From the NCBI RefSeq assembly GCF_901000735.1, contig NC_081541.1, positions 34,552,060-34,616,059 on the forward strand: a stretch of 64,000 nt of DNA. Reading direction: 5' to 3'. Origin of the DNA: Corylus avellana. Its lineage: Eukaryota; Streptophyta; Magnoliopsida; Fagales; Betulaceae. Of this stretch, positions 37,301 to 49,591 are shown in pieces (the first letter of the stretch is position 1; each line of letters begins with the position of its first letter). Below the pieces are notes generated by a model. The model was given only the letters and a program-made list of their open reading frames with translations, was not told where the DNA came from and did no database searches. The position numbers and the translations under genes were made by a program.

Positions 37301-40300
37301 TTGCAAAAGTGTAGAATTTTCATCAACTGCCTTCGGGGTGACAAAATAAGGTAATGCTTCAGGTATGCAGCGGATGTCCACCATATGCGACTGCAAGAAC
37401 AATGCCACTGAATTTAAGATATCACGTAATATAAAATTCCCTTGAGTGACAAAGGGAAGATGGTCTACCATCACCAAAGATTAATGATAATGAGATAAAC
37501 ATACCTGAACCAGCTGAACTATTTCAGCCTTCAAATATGTGTTTGTCGGGAACCTTGAGGCCAAGGAAAAAGCAATCTGAGGATCCACAGAGAAAGCTGT
37601 TCTAGCGTATTCAATCCATTTCTCCGAGCTAATTTTAGGCCGGGAAGATGTACTTTCCCTGGAAAATGAATGGAAATACAAAATTAAAATATTTGATCCC
37701 TAGATTGAATTGCCTCTGTAACATAATGGCTCAAAAAGACACCTAAAAAAGAGAGAAAAAAAAAAAAACAGAACACGATGAGAACATTCTCCAATAGGAT
37801 AAAACACTACTTTGAGTTAAGGGGTTGAGCCCAAACTTCTAGCCTATCGGCCTCATGCTGGCATAGCATTAAGAGTAGCTGCTTTCGCTTTTCTCTTCCC
37901 ACTGCATAGTTCTCCATCTGGCCCCAGACAGGGTGATACTGATTGTTCTGCAGATATTGAAGTAATTATAAGGATACATTGCACATAGAGCTTGCACAAT
38001 TGACAGGAGGGAAAAAAATTAAGAACACTGCTTAAAAACTAAAAGAAGGATGTGTCTTTTTAAGGATGAAGAGAAATGTCTCAAAACAATCTGTGTCTGT
38101 AAATTCCATGTGCTGCAAATATAATCACCTTACCACATCAATTAATGAACTTCCATTTTCACGTGCCCGTGCTTTTGAATCGGATTGAAGAGCATCTACT
38201 CGCTCATTTGAAAGGTAGTGAACAAATAAAGAGACAGATTGAGCCTCACTCTGGGTGAAATTCATATTGTTCATGTCATACCATTCAGGCTCATAAGCAA
38301 ACCAGCCCAAAGAGGCCCTGTAACATGCACCAAAGAAAACATTCAATTTCAAAAACATACGCAAGTTCACTTAACAGGAAACTGTGCTGTAGTGCAACAC
38401 TTAGACAAGTGTCCGAACGCCAAATCAGAATGTTAAATTCAACTATCCTTAACCAATAAACAGCTGTAAGCCTCAATATCAGAAGTTCAATATCATCTAT
38501 GGGAAGACAAAAAGGAAAAAAACGAAAGGTATTTAAGTTGCAAAATTAATATTACAGGAAATTTCATTTTCGTGCGTGTAGCCAATTCTCTAACTACAGA
38601 CCATCAGCAGTACAAAGCTTACAAACTGAGTACTTTTAAAAATAGTGACTAAATACAATATTATGTTAACCAGAACCTACATTGACTCTTGCAAGAAAAA
38701 AGAAAAAAGATGATGCTAGCTATCTTTATCATCTTATTAATAATTGGGAAAAAATGCAATTATTATAGTCGCCTATACAAGCATAAAAAATGAAGACCAT
38801 GCCAAGTTTCTTAGTTTGCAATTCAGGCTATGCACAAATCCAGAAGAAGAGAAGGTTAAAATCAATAAAAACAATGAATTCAAAGTTTCTCAGCACAAAC
38901 ACGAGCAATTGTTATGCATATGTGGAGAAAATGCTAGCAGAGATGCTAGTAGTTAAAAGTCAATGAAGTACTAAGAATGCAGAATCCAAACAAAAGTAAA
39001 GAGTCAATTGCTATCACCTATAAATCCGGTCCTCCAGCAGCTGAAGCCCTGTTTTAAAATTCTGCAGATTGCCCTGGGACTGGCATGAGCAGAACTTTAG
39101 CCCAAGAAGCATGACAGTGAAAAAAGTACCAGTGGCTGCAGGATGGCGTGAAAAGTTCCAAGGGAGTTTTGTGGTCCCTTGTAACAACCGACCAAGGAGC
39201 AAGAGTTGCTCAACGCTATTGTGTCGAACTACCTATAAAAAAAATAAAAAGATAAAGGACCATAGAAATATAATAAAAACAGGGAAAATAATATAAACTT
39301 TTATTAAATGAAGCAACATCCCCAAATAGAAGATGAATAAACTTTTATTCCTGACCTCAAAGCGATCAATAAAAAATCCAAGCCATAGCCTATGAGCAAT
39401 TATCTGCTCAACAGGATCAGTTTCAGGCTGCATTTCTGGCTCCCCAGAAACAAGGTGAGGCCTTAATTTTGCAGAAGGCCCTGAACACCTTGCTTCAGAG
39501 GCAAAAAGGCCTCGCTTCGTATCAATTGTCCATAACCATGCATCAACAAGCTCAGCAAGTATAAGAGATCCCAATTGAGGTGCAGCAGAAACCAACCACG
39601 TCCAAATGAAAACACCAGTTTCCATTGCATCAGGTGTAGAAATGTAAGCCGGACACCAACAAAGAAGACGTAGAAGTTGTGAGAAGCCCTCTAAATTTGA
39701 TTTTGATTCAGAACCCTGCCAAATAAAAGAATTGAGATAAAGAGAACATGGTCTCATAGAAGATTCTTCCATTCTGTAAAGAATACACATGAAAATTGGA
39801 AATATATTTTACCAGATTTGACAGGAGTAATGCAGTGGCCTGAGAACAAGTTTCGTGAAATTGTGACTTGTCCAATTCCCCACCTTTTTCTGCAATGTTA
39901 ACAAATTGTTGAAGTAAACGCACAAACTTAGTTAGCAGCATCGCATTGAAAACATCATCTTCGGCCTGTGGCTGTTGAGGAAATGCTCCAGATATCAACC
40001 TTTGAAGGCCAGCCCCAAGCCCAAAGCCGGTTGAAGCACCTGATTGAAATCCACCAATGCTATTGTACAACCTTCTCATGCCAGCAATCTCTCCAGCATG
40101 GTTGCATTTCACTGTTGCACTGACTATACCAGTACTGAGTACCTCCAAGTTAAAGGCTTCTGTTAATTTTAAGTTTGCTCCAGATGCTGCAGCTGCAGCA
40201 GCCATGACTGCCGGAATATTTGCCGTTTGTATGCCTGTCCAGATATCATTTTTACCAGTTCCAATTCTTGTCTCAGATAAAAGAGAAACCACATCAGTTG

Positions 40301-43300
40301 TATGCTGTGCTCTTTGCCATGTGTTTGCCTTGCAAAGCTTTTCCTGAATTGTAAAAACAAAATACATGAACAAACGTAACAAAACTAAAAATTCAGACAA
40401 AGATGCCTATTATAACATTAATGAAACTAAAAGTAGTGGTAATAACAGTAATGATAAAAGGATGTTAGTATATTTGCGAACCTGTAGAAGACCCTGGCTA
40501 GTGCAGGGAGCATATGAAAGTGATTTGACGATCCATTCTCGAACAATCTTTTGGTACAAAGAACGAACTGCCACCATCCAAGCAGGATCATTGACAACAG
40601 CCGAAGGTGACTCATTATGAATTGAGAACAGCAGTGAATCTAGACAAGATGAATTCCACAAAACCTGTATTCATGTGGTTCCATTAGTTTTTTTTATATA
40701 TATAAATATCATTAAAGGTGCAAAGTGCAACCCAAGTACACAGAAAGTATACAGGAGAATGCCTAAATAGAAGGAGAAAAACGTACAAGCAAATCATTAA
40801 AATGATCACCAAGGGAGCTAAAAATGCAGTTGTCCAAGTATAAAGAAAATAAAAGGACTTGATCTCATCAAACGTCCTCTCACGGTCCTCGAAATTTCAA
40901 TCGTTTCTTTCCCTCCAAAGGCACCACAAAAGCCAAGAGGGCCCTATCTTCCACACAACAACACTTTGAGAGCACCCACCCGTCCACCAACAAGCAAACA
41001 AATCAACCGGACTAGGCATAACACAGAACAACCCAAAGCGACTAAAGAAATCATTCCATAAGGCGTAGGCAACCTCACAATGGAAAAGAAGATGGTCAAC
41101 GGGCTCCCCATTCCTCTTGCACATGCCACTTCCTAAGATTATCCATGGTAAGAATCTTTCCTAGGGTTGCCGACCAAGAGAAAAAGAAAACCTCTCAAAG
41201 GAACCTTAGATTAGCCAAATACTCATCCAAGGGAAAGGGAAGCCATCTTTACATGCAAGAACCCTGTAAAAGGAGCTAACATCAAACATCCTTTTGTGCA
41301 AAGGGGCCCACCAAAGTTTGTATTCCTCTTCCTGTCTCACTCTACAAGAATACAACAACAAAGTGAAGAAGGAAGCCAAGAAATCCACAACCCAATCGTG
41401 AGTCGCTCTAATAAAGCTTACATTCCACTAAGGGGAACCAATAGAAAAATCCAAATGAACTGCAACAGAAGCTTCCTTCATACAAGCAATGCTATATAAA
41501 TCCGGGAATGCTTCCTCAAGAGTCAACTCTCCGCACCACACATCATCCAAGAATCTGATCTTGGAACCATCTCCTAGCTCAAATCTAGTATACTATAAAA
41601 CAACCTCCACCCCCTCTTAATATTCTTCTAGAGCCCCACACTATACAGCCCAATGGGATCAATAGAACACCGCTTGCCCAAGCACTACCAAATTTAGAAT
41701 CCACAACTCTCCACCATGCCTCTCTCTTTCGCACATAGCATCGCAACCATTTCCTTAAAAGAGCACAACTGAACATCTTCAAGTTTCGAATCCCCAAACC
41801 TCCCTCGAAAATAGAAGAGCAAACCTTGTACCAACTAACCAAGTGAAATTTGAATTCTTCACCCATCTCACCCCATAAGAAATCTCAATGGAGCTTCTCT
41901 ATTCAATTTACAACACCAGCAGGAAGGGGGGAAAGAGACAAGAAGTGTGTAAGTTGGAAATAGTGCTCTTTATAAGGGTAACCCTACCACCCTTAGACAG
42001 ATGCATCATATTCTAACTAGCCAACCGACGTTCAATCTTTTGAACACCATCCCAAATAGACTTGGCCTTGTATCAAGCCCCAATGGTTCCATTAGTTTCA
42101 AATGTACTACTCAAAATTAAAAATAAAAACAAAGCATAGGTATAAGTGAGAATAGCATTACTAATAAGACATTACCTGTGGAAACCTATCTCTCAACTGA
42201 GTCAGCAGGTTCACAGCAATGTCCCGTATGTGTTCCTCCCTCCGGCACATACTTTTGATGAGAAAACAGGTATGGGCGTAAAGAGTTGAGTCTCGGACAT
42301 CAGCTGCATCACCTGTATCAGATATTCGATCCACCTGAACCAAGATCAAAGGACAAGTGATGTTCACATAGCACGCACAGCAGAAAATAGTAAAAAAAAA
42401 ACACATTTCATTTCAACAAATTTATACCATCATCTAAGACAGGACGAGTTTGCTAAAACAGGAAAAAACAAATACTTTAGTCCTAAAAACCATCGATTGT
42501 TAGAGGCATTTGGACCATTTTTACTTGAGAAGTAAAGTTGAAGAACAGGTAAAAGAATGTCCCCAGCAATATAATACACTGCAAAAGAAGTGCAAGCTCA
42601 AGGCGCATTGCTAAATGCATTTTGTGCTCTGGATGTAAAGGAATTTGCTTAAAAGCTTTATAGAAAACACAGGCATACCAGCCACGATACTGCTGTTTCA
42701 AATGCCCTGTGGACAATTGCTGTTAAACACTGGAAGACAGCTGGCATGAGATTTGGAGTTTTTAGGTATTCAAAGACACAACTGAAGGCACTTCTAGAAG
42801 TAGTCACAACAGTGCCACCATTAAGGATGCCACCATTGCTGCCGAAGCGTATAATTTCCAGAAAAGCTACTGCAAGAAGATAGGTAGCTTTTACACCTGT
42901 AAAATGAATAGAAAATCAATGTTTCAGACATCAAATGGTATATAGTGAATTCACCAAACGAAATCCAAAAAAGCCTATTTCCTCAATATCAATACCATTG
43001 AAGTGTCAATTTGCGAACAGTAGATGAAAGAGAGAATCTCACTTCATTCAAAATAAAATAGTAAGTAATTTATCTAACCTGAAATCGTGCTCATTGCTGC
43101 AACATCAACTCGCCCTCCTAAAGCAGCAGAAAGAGCAGCTCTCTGGGTTACAGCAGCTTTCTCATTGCCACTCCCTCGACGACTGTCCGGGTTGTGAAGA
43201 GCATTGAGTTCTAACTCATCTTCGAGCCATTTCACAGAGCTAACAACCTAGAAAGAAACAAAAATCCTCACATAAAATGACAAATATAAGCATTTTTTAA

Positions 43301-46300
43301 AATAGATAATACATATACACCCGAACTTTAAATGACCAGTCCAAAAAGAAATTAGTATATTCAAGGTAAGCAGAATCTTTAAAACACTGAAGCCGAGTAA
43401 ACCAGCCAACACATAGACAATTGGCCCTTCCTTCACAAAGCATCACCTAGTGACAATATGCATACCCTATGCAAAAGAAATTATAGTTTCATTTTTCAAC
43501 TTCAGAAAACCCTCAAATATTCACTGAAATTACTAATACCAATTCATGTGATAAACAATGAGGCAAGATTCGGGTATCTGAATAGAATTGCCTCATGCGC
43601 TTCCAAATACTAGAAGAAAAAAAACACAAACCAAGGTAAATCATTAAAAGATTAAGTGCACACTCACAACATGCATAACTAATTACAAAAGGGAAAAAAA
43701 TCACATTTCAATATGTCTGCTTACACGACCAAAGGCTCATACTCATATATCTACTCGGGTACGTGATTCTACCTTCATCCATCTTGCTTTTAGTTCACGA
43801 GCAAGACAACAAAACAATAAGGACATTTTTTTTGCTTTTTTTTATGTTGGAGAACCTCTCCAAGGCAGGGCCCTTCGGATCCACCCCTGCGGAGTAAACT
43901 CCGGTCCCGTGCACCACACCCTTGGAAGTTTCCCTACACGGAACTGGTTAAGTCGCTAGCTTTTCACTAGGGGGTGTAGCCCCAAGGAATTGTTTGCACC
44001 CATGAGGTGTTGAACCTTGGACCTTAAAGGGAGCAAACCTCAAGACCAAGGCCTTTAGTACATTACTAAAGTATCTACTCAGGGAAACTAACACAGAGTA
44101 TCTAGGCCCAAAGCAACACGGGACAATTAGTCCACTTCATCCAGCCCACTAGATAGCATAAGCCTAGTCTTTTATTTTATGTCATGCTTATTGTTATGTT
44201 TTAGTATCCTGTTTCTTTGAATTTTTTTATAAGTAATCACAATTTCATTAAAAAGCACAAAGGTGAAGCCCCAAGAAAGAGAGAAAAATTATTTGGTATA
44301 ATATTATTTCTATCTTTGCTATAAATTTTTGTTTTATTACAGGGAAATCTGTTAAATCCCTTTGTATGATCTTTCCTAGGGGGCCGCTGACCAAGAAAAA
44401 CAAATAATTATACTATCTAAATGAGTTTAGCCTTTGATTTGTGTATTATCAAGACAAATTTGACAAAATGGTAGTTGTATTTAATGGCTGAATGCCTGGA
44501 TCTCATCTAATCAGGCAAATCATTTCGTGCAGTCAATGTTCTAAGAAGATCCATGAAAGCGTGTATCCTAATTCTTTTTCCTTTTCTGCTGGATTTCGGT
44601 GGCGGCAAAACTTGCAAGAGGCATATAACTAAAGAGGAGTAACATCCTAAAATCGGAGAGACCAATGGCCTAAATCCAATCCATGTAGGCGATTGCAGGC
44701 CTATCTAGATAGCCCTTTAAACAAAACTTAAGCCGGTTGTTAATAGAAACATCTTTTAGAATCTAAGCCAACTTGGCATGGGGCAAGTGGGAGCTTATCT
44801 TGAGATCACATTCATCCTCTTATAATTAGCAGGGTAGGAAGTCTCCACCAAGATAAAGCTCCTCATAATTCTGATGGATTTGCCTCGGTGCATTGGTGGT
44901 GATTTCAATTAAAAATCACCACCAACAATTATATAAATCACCACACCAATACACAAATAATATTACAATTAAAACAAACTAGAGTCAGAACGTAGCCATC
45001 AGTTTATATAATTGTCTCTTAACATTGAATCAACAATAAAGGTTTAAAAGCCCATTACTAAATGCTGGCCCTAACAGGCAGGAATCGGCATGCACTATTC
45101 AATCCTAACCTTTGATAATCATTAAATGAAGCGGCTACACTCAACAGGCAAGCAAAACATGAAGGTGATCGGGGGAGCATCACCTCATTACTGGAGCATT
45201 GATGCCCACCCCTTATGCAAGCAAGAGTCAGCCTACCAATGTAAGGCAACATTAATGCAGAGCTTCACATGCACTCATAGAAAATTTCAAGTTTTCATAT
45301 GTACAAGTAAATGAAACTGAGTATCCAAGACAAGACATAATTACTCCAGGACAGAAACCTAACAAGGTGATTCCAATAAGCAACAAAACAATCAGTGAGA
45401 CATGAAGACATGAAGAAGGATAATCTAATAAGATTGAGTATCCAAAACAATTTCACATGATACACCAAAACAGCAACCTAACAAAGCAATTCGTGTATGT
45501 AACAAAACATTCAGTGAGAAAAAAACAACTCCCACAATATAAAAGCAAGCAAGCGATAGATACTAATTACTAGCATGGAGAACAAACTAGCCTCAAACAG
45601 AAAACTCTTCACAATCAACTTACTAGTGGAGGAGTCCCTTGAGCAATACGCAGAACAGCAGAAGACCAGAGTGTATTCCACATGTATGGTCCACCCACAG
45701 CTTGAAGAGCAATGGCACCAATGCTTCCCACGCTGTTCAGTGTACTGGATACTGACTTTGTTGGTAGTTGAATCTTCTGTATGGGAGGTGCTAAGCCAAA
45801 AAGAGCAACATAGAACCATAGGTTGCGAAATAACTTCAAAACTGAAGGTTCCACATCTACAGTAGGATCAAAATCAGAACATATTTCAGCGATAGCAGGA
45901 AGCAGAGGCCCCAGAAAATCTGCTCCACTCCTGAAACAGTAGTATCAGCTATGAAGTCTCTAATGTGCAATGCAATAACAAAAATCGGGTAGTTGAAATC
46001 AGTAATATATAACAAAAGCCTCCAGAAGACTTGCTCAAGATGTCATAAATCAAAAAGAGAAATCATGTAACACGCCATCATAACATGCAATCAGCATGAA
46101 TGTAACTATAGAGTTATACCTTCCACTTTTGGACTCAGCAGCCAGGCCTACATCTGAGCACAAAGATAGCAATCGGTGACGATAGTCTGAACGCAACTTT
46201 GCACTTGTAAGACCACTAGCAATCAGAAGAAATCCTGCAGGAAGTGTCTGAATGTGATTGAACCAGTGAGTGTCCATTTGAGAAAATATACAGTCAAGCA

Positions 46301-49017
46301 ACCTAACATTATCAAGCACAGGGCACTTTATTAGACAATGAGTACCTCAACACGTTCTGTAGTGGCTTCAGGTGCTATTGTTTTGCTTTCAGCAGATCCT
46401 ATACTTGAAAGTTTACGCAAGTAACTTCTTGTCATCAGAACTACCGTCTCACGATAAGACTTCTCAAACCCTAGACTTGCAATGCGAGATACAGCATCAA
46501 GAAGCTGCAGTAAATTTAGTGCGAGAAAAGTTGAGAAACCATGCAACTAAAGGAGCAACAGGTATTTGATTCTGTTATATTGACCAATATTAAACGAAAT
46601 AAATAGATAAAAAGATGTAAAATGCACATCAGCAGATGCATGCTCTTAAGACAAAGATTCCATACTCGGAGTCGCAATAAACTAGGAGTTGAAGCATCAC
46701 CCTCTTCTAAGCTTTCAATGAAAAGAGGTAATATCATGTCCACTACTTCCACTTTTTTGACAGCCACATTCACATCAGCTAGCAAGCGTATAACATTAAG
46801 TTGCACAACAGGAACTGCCTGTTTCTCTTTATCAGCCTGTAATTGGTAAAAATTAAAATGCATACAATGAAATTAAGTATTAATAAAAAAAATTAAATAA
46901 GCACAAAGATCTCAAAGATATTGATTAGTTAGGACACAATAAATCTTGTTGTTCAAATAGGTTTTCCCCCAATTGGAAAATACAAAGGTATAGATACCGC
47001 TAATATAATTACGGTCTCAAACCAATATAATAGGGATATCTGTGCTTCGCAAACAGTAATTACATGAGAGGTAAAGGTCCAAACAATCATGGGGAAAAGT
47101 CAAAAGGAGCCCAAAAGGCGATAACTTAATTTCCCACAAATTTAATATGCATTCGAAAATATGAATACAAGCATAATTAGAGATGTATATTTCTACGCAT
47201 ATGATTGGCATACCACTGTCATTCGAGATAAGACCAACCTGTTCCTCATAATCATTTCGTTCACGTATACTTGTAGCCAATCCCATGATATAAGTATCCA
47301 CGGGAGCCCGCTCCTTGGTCCAGCAAGATTCAATAATTTGACAACTAGTCTTCATGACACTCTCAAACATAGCTCCCTGGCTACTGCCCCAAGTATCAGC
47401 CTGTTACAATTGCATTGTACAAAAATACAATACCCAAAAAACAGATTACCACATTGCATGTGAATTTTGATGTAAAATCAAAACACATCCAAACTATGTA
47501 CCTGTGCACAAACAGCCAGCGCAATGGGTTTAAGGCGGATGAGCAATACACGCAGCAGCTGACCTCCTCGAGCCACAGCAACTTGTGCAACCCCAGCAAG
47601 CAAGGAACCAAAGAGTTCTTCACAAGCTCTCAGCTTGCGCCAAACCGAGAGCAAACAGGCTTCAGCAGCATCAATCAACAATGCAACTGCCTCGTGCACC
47701 AACCTCTTGGTGGATTTTCCCTCAGAGTCAAGGGCCCCAATGCTCTTAACATTCAACTTGGCAGCAGCCAGATAAACCAACAATTTCATATTGATTCTGG
47801 CCTTCAAAAGCGCCCCTTGTTCGTTCCAGTCCCGCTTCCTAATCTGCCCATACAACCAACAATTCAACCATCTCTATCTTATTCTCCCTTCCTCTTTAAC
47901 AAGTTGAATCCCCAAATATCCCATGAACTACATACTAGCTACCTACAGACCTACATATAAGAAACATAGCAAATTTCAAATTTTGCAAAAATGGTAACAT
48001 CTAAAACCTCCTTACCTTTAGAAAAACGGACAAAGATTGGAGCTGCTTCTTGGCGATCAACCTCACCTGCTCCAAAAGCCTGGAATCAATTTGAACCTTG
48101 TCCAAAATGTGGGCAATCAATTTGAACGCTATTTCTTGCTTCTCCAAGCTCTCCACGGACTCTTCCTCGAACGAAGTGACCTGTTGCCTAAACATAGCTC
48201 CACCAACATCGTTGAGCCCCAAATTCGCACCCAACTGATCAACCCCACTCCCACTCTTCCACAAAATGCTGCCCCCATTCATCACCATCGACCCCCTCGA
48301 CGACGTCGCACTGGTCACCTCGTCCCCAACCCTCGAACTCGAGGTCGAACCGGACACGTGGCTCACCTCATTTCCCGGACTCGCCTCGCTCTCGTTCGGC
48401 TGGTAATGGTTCACGCTCAATGGCGAGCTCTGCGCCGACGAGGTCTCGGAATTCGCGGCCGGAACTTGCTCTCTCGGCGTGCCGGGGGCAAGGACCGGGA
48501 TCGAGAGCTGATCGAGGAGGCACGTGACGAATCTGTCGGCGTCAGAGGGCATAATCGGCAAGAAATTCTGCGACAAGGCCGTCAAGAAAACCCTAGAAAT
48601 CGCCGAATTCGCACCAATCGCCGATAAAACGACGTCGCCGGAGAACCCCGCTATTTCGGCGGCGAAATCGGAGGACAATTCGGCGGCCTTAGCGACGTAG
48701 CTCAGGAAATCAGCGAAGAACGAGGCGATCGACTCTGTGCTGTAGGATTGCGGCCAGAAAGACTCGGTGAACGAGGAGGGAACGGAGTGGAGGAACTCGA
48801 GAACGACGGATTTGGGTCGCGTATCCGAGGAATCGGAGCATTTGGAGAGGAATCTAGCCACGGCGAGAACGGCATTGAGCTGAGAACGCGAAACCCGAAG
48901 CGATCCGGACGAAAGCGAGTCGGGTTGGGGGCAGCGGTTGCACATCCACGCGAGCTTCTCAGAGAATTGGGTCGGGTTCCGAGCCACCAGGTCGCAGAGC
49001 TCCGTCAGAGCCTCCAT
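31378..49017 (-). CDS. PI4KA1: Phosphatidylinositol 4-kinase alpha 1, 26 coding exons
   Basis: Makes PI4P from phosphatidylinositol at the plasma membrane. Exons: 49017-48016, 47843-47502, 47400-47239, 46836-46666, 46504-46346, 46247-46120, 45930-45624, 43247-43079, 42896-42679, 42334-42176, 40664-40482, 40343-39813, 39715-39356, 39232-39018, 38317-38134, 37947-37811, 37658-37505, 37390-37124, 36570-36493, 35869-35819, 34816-34644, 34562-34367, 33935-33795, 32347-32139, 31901-31740, 31636-31378. All borders are GT-AG, phases agree, and the join is 6117 nt (2038 aa), close to the Arabidopsis length. N-terminal [20 protein letters not shown] is typical. The accessory helical domain lies around residues 1480-1620. 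In the kinase domain, Lys1782 ([11 protein letters not shown]), DRHNGN at 1889-1894 and DFG at 1907-1909 are intact. Introns hold LINE and SINE insertions but exons are undamaged. Confidence 0.97.
32640..33054 (-). mobile_element. LINE 3' fragment in a PI4KA1 intron
   Basis: Minus-strand translation of about 33030-32770 gives a decayed version of the C-terminal region of the window's LINEs: [14 protein letters not shown], then a serine/leucine-rich end, parallel to [18 protein letters not shown] in the copy at 22262. The untranslated tail with AAGTATAC and poly-T (plus strand) also fits. It is interrupted by frame changes. Confidence 0.65.
33073..33134 (-). mobile_element. Severely truncated SINE with an 18-bp target duplication
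   Basis: Poly-T plus ATGTCGGGGAACCTCTCCAA and GGTAGGGCTCTTCAGACC, the 3' end of the SINE family at 43828. It is flanked by 33055-33072 and 33135-33152, 18 bp with one mismatch (AAAATAAAAYCCTACATC). The insertion is only about 60 bp. Confidence 0.85.
35028..35560 (-). mobile_element. 5'-truncated LINE fragment in a PI4KA1 intron
   Basis: It begins on the plus strand with poly-T, ATATGCAAGTAATCG and AAGTATACAAGAGAAAC, the reversed LINE tail. It continues through sequence matching the zinc-binding C-terminal region of the other LINEs, including CACAATGGAGAAGAAGATG and CCTAAGGTTATCCATGG. Short AAGGTAA repeats flank it, but I am unsure of the exact ends. Confidence 0.75.
40691..42083 (-). mobile_element. 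5'-truncated LINE in a PI4KA1 intron with a 15-bp target duplication
   Basis: About 1.4 kb on the minus strand. It encodes scraps of the region downstream of reverse transcriptase ([15 protein letters not shown] and [12 protein letters not shown] at about 41863-41770) and a zinc-binding [19 protein letters not shown] at about 41121-41065. A perfect 15-bp direct repeat, TGGTTCCATTAGTTT, flanks it at 40676-40690 and 42084-42098. It sits in the intron between exons 42334-42176 and 40664-40482, only 12 bp of unique intron away from the latter. Confidence 0.92.
43828..44055 (-). mobile_element. tRNA-derived SINE in a PI4KA1 intron
   Basis: Minus-strand body matches the SINE at 17026 along its length. 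The B-box-like GGTTCAACACC lies at about 44012-44022, followed by TGGGTGCAAACAATTCC, the CACCCCCTAGTGAAAAGC block, GGTGTGGTGCACGGG and a poly-A tail seen as poly-T at 43828-43842. The tRNA-like head is less well preserved. Target repeats are weak (AGKACATT). Confidence 0.8.
44225..44420 (-). mobile_element. LINE 3'-tail fragment with internal deletion
   Basis: Poly-T, ATAAGTAATCACAATTTCAT and AAAGCACAAAGGTGAAGCCC match the LINE tail. Further right, GATCTTTCCTAGGGGGCCGCTGACCAAG in part corresponds to a region near 41150 of the larger copy. The parts between are missing or unrecognisable. Confidence 0.55.
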
Positions 49018-49357
49018 TTCGGCGATTCGAACCCCGAGACTCTAAAACCAAGAGGAGTAGATCTTAGGGTTTTTCACACATTGGCTTTCTTCATTTTGCT
49101 AACGTCGCTGTTGGGGTTCCAGTCATCGGCATTTGCATTCTCTTCTCTTTTTTTTTTTTTTTTCTTTCCTGTAAATTTGGATGTTAGAGATTCTCTTTTT
49201 GGTTTTTATGAGGGGGGGAACCTTTTGTCTCTCTCGCGCCTCTTGGATCCGTTTCTCTTTTTACTGTTTCTATCTGTCTCTGTCTTGTCCTTCTATTTAT
49301 ACGTCGTCGTACGGGATGTCTTGTGAGACCAACTCTACTCTACGAGTGATAGCTATC

Positions 49358-49591
49358 TTTGGGATGAGCCAGGCCAAGCGACAGTGTCAATTGACACGTA
49401 GTATCAGAAATTAATTTTTTATTTTTTTTTAAAAAAAAAATTAAAATATNNNNNNNNNNNNNNNNNNNNATATTTTGATTTAAAAATAAAAAATTAAGAT
49501 AAAAAACCAATTTCTGCTGCCACGTGTCAATTGGCACTGTAGCTGGAACAGTGCCGTTCCAGCTACAGTGCCGGGCCTGGCTCTTCCCAAA
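49358..49591. mobile_element. Foldback/MITE-like inverted repeat upstream of PI4KA1, with an N gap in its loop
   Basis: Left arm TTTGGGATGAGCCAGGCC (from 49358) pairs with GGCCTGGCTCTTCCCAAA (to 49591). Further in, GTCAATTGACACGT pairs with ACGTGTCAATTGGCAC, and AGAAATTAATTTTTTAT with ATAAAAAACCAATTTCT. The right arm contains its own small palindrome, CTGGAACAGTGCCGTTCCAG. The 20 N at 49450-49469 fall in the centre. It begins about 340 bp upstream of the PI4KA1 start codon. No coding content. Confidence 0.8.
49450..49469. other. 20-N gap in the foldback loop
   Basis: Twenty N flanked by AAAATAT and ATATTTTGATTT, which are inverted. The assembly probably failed at the AT-rich hairpin loop. 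Confidence 0.99.

Noticed and set aside
48037..49326. Plus-strand open frames of nearly 200 codons opposite PI4KA1 exon 1
   Set aside because: They are antisense shadows of the GC-rich first exon, whose minus-strand product is clearly the PI4KA1 N-terminus.
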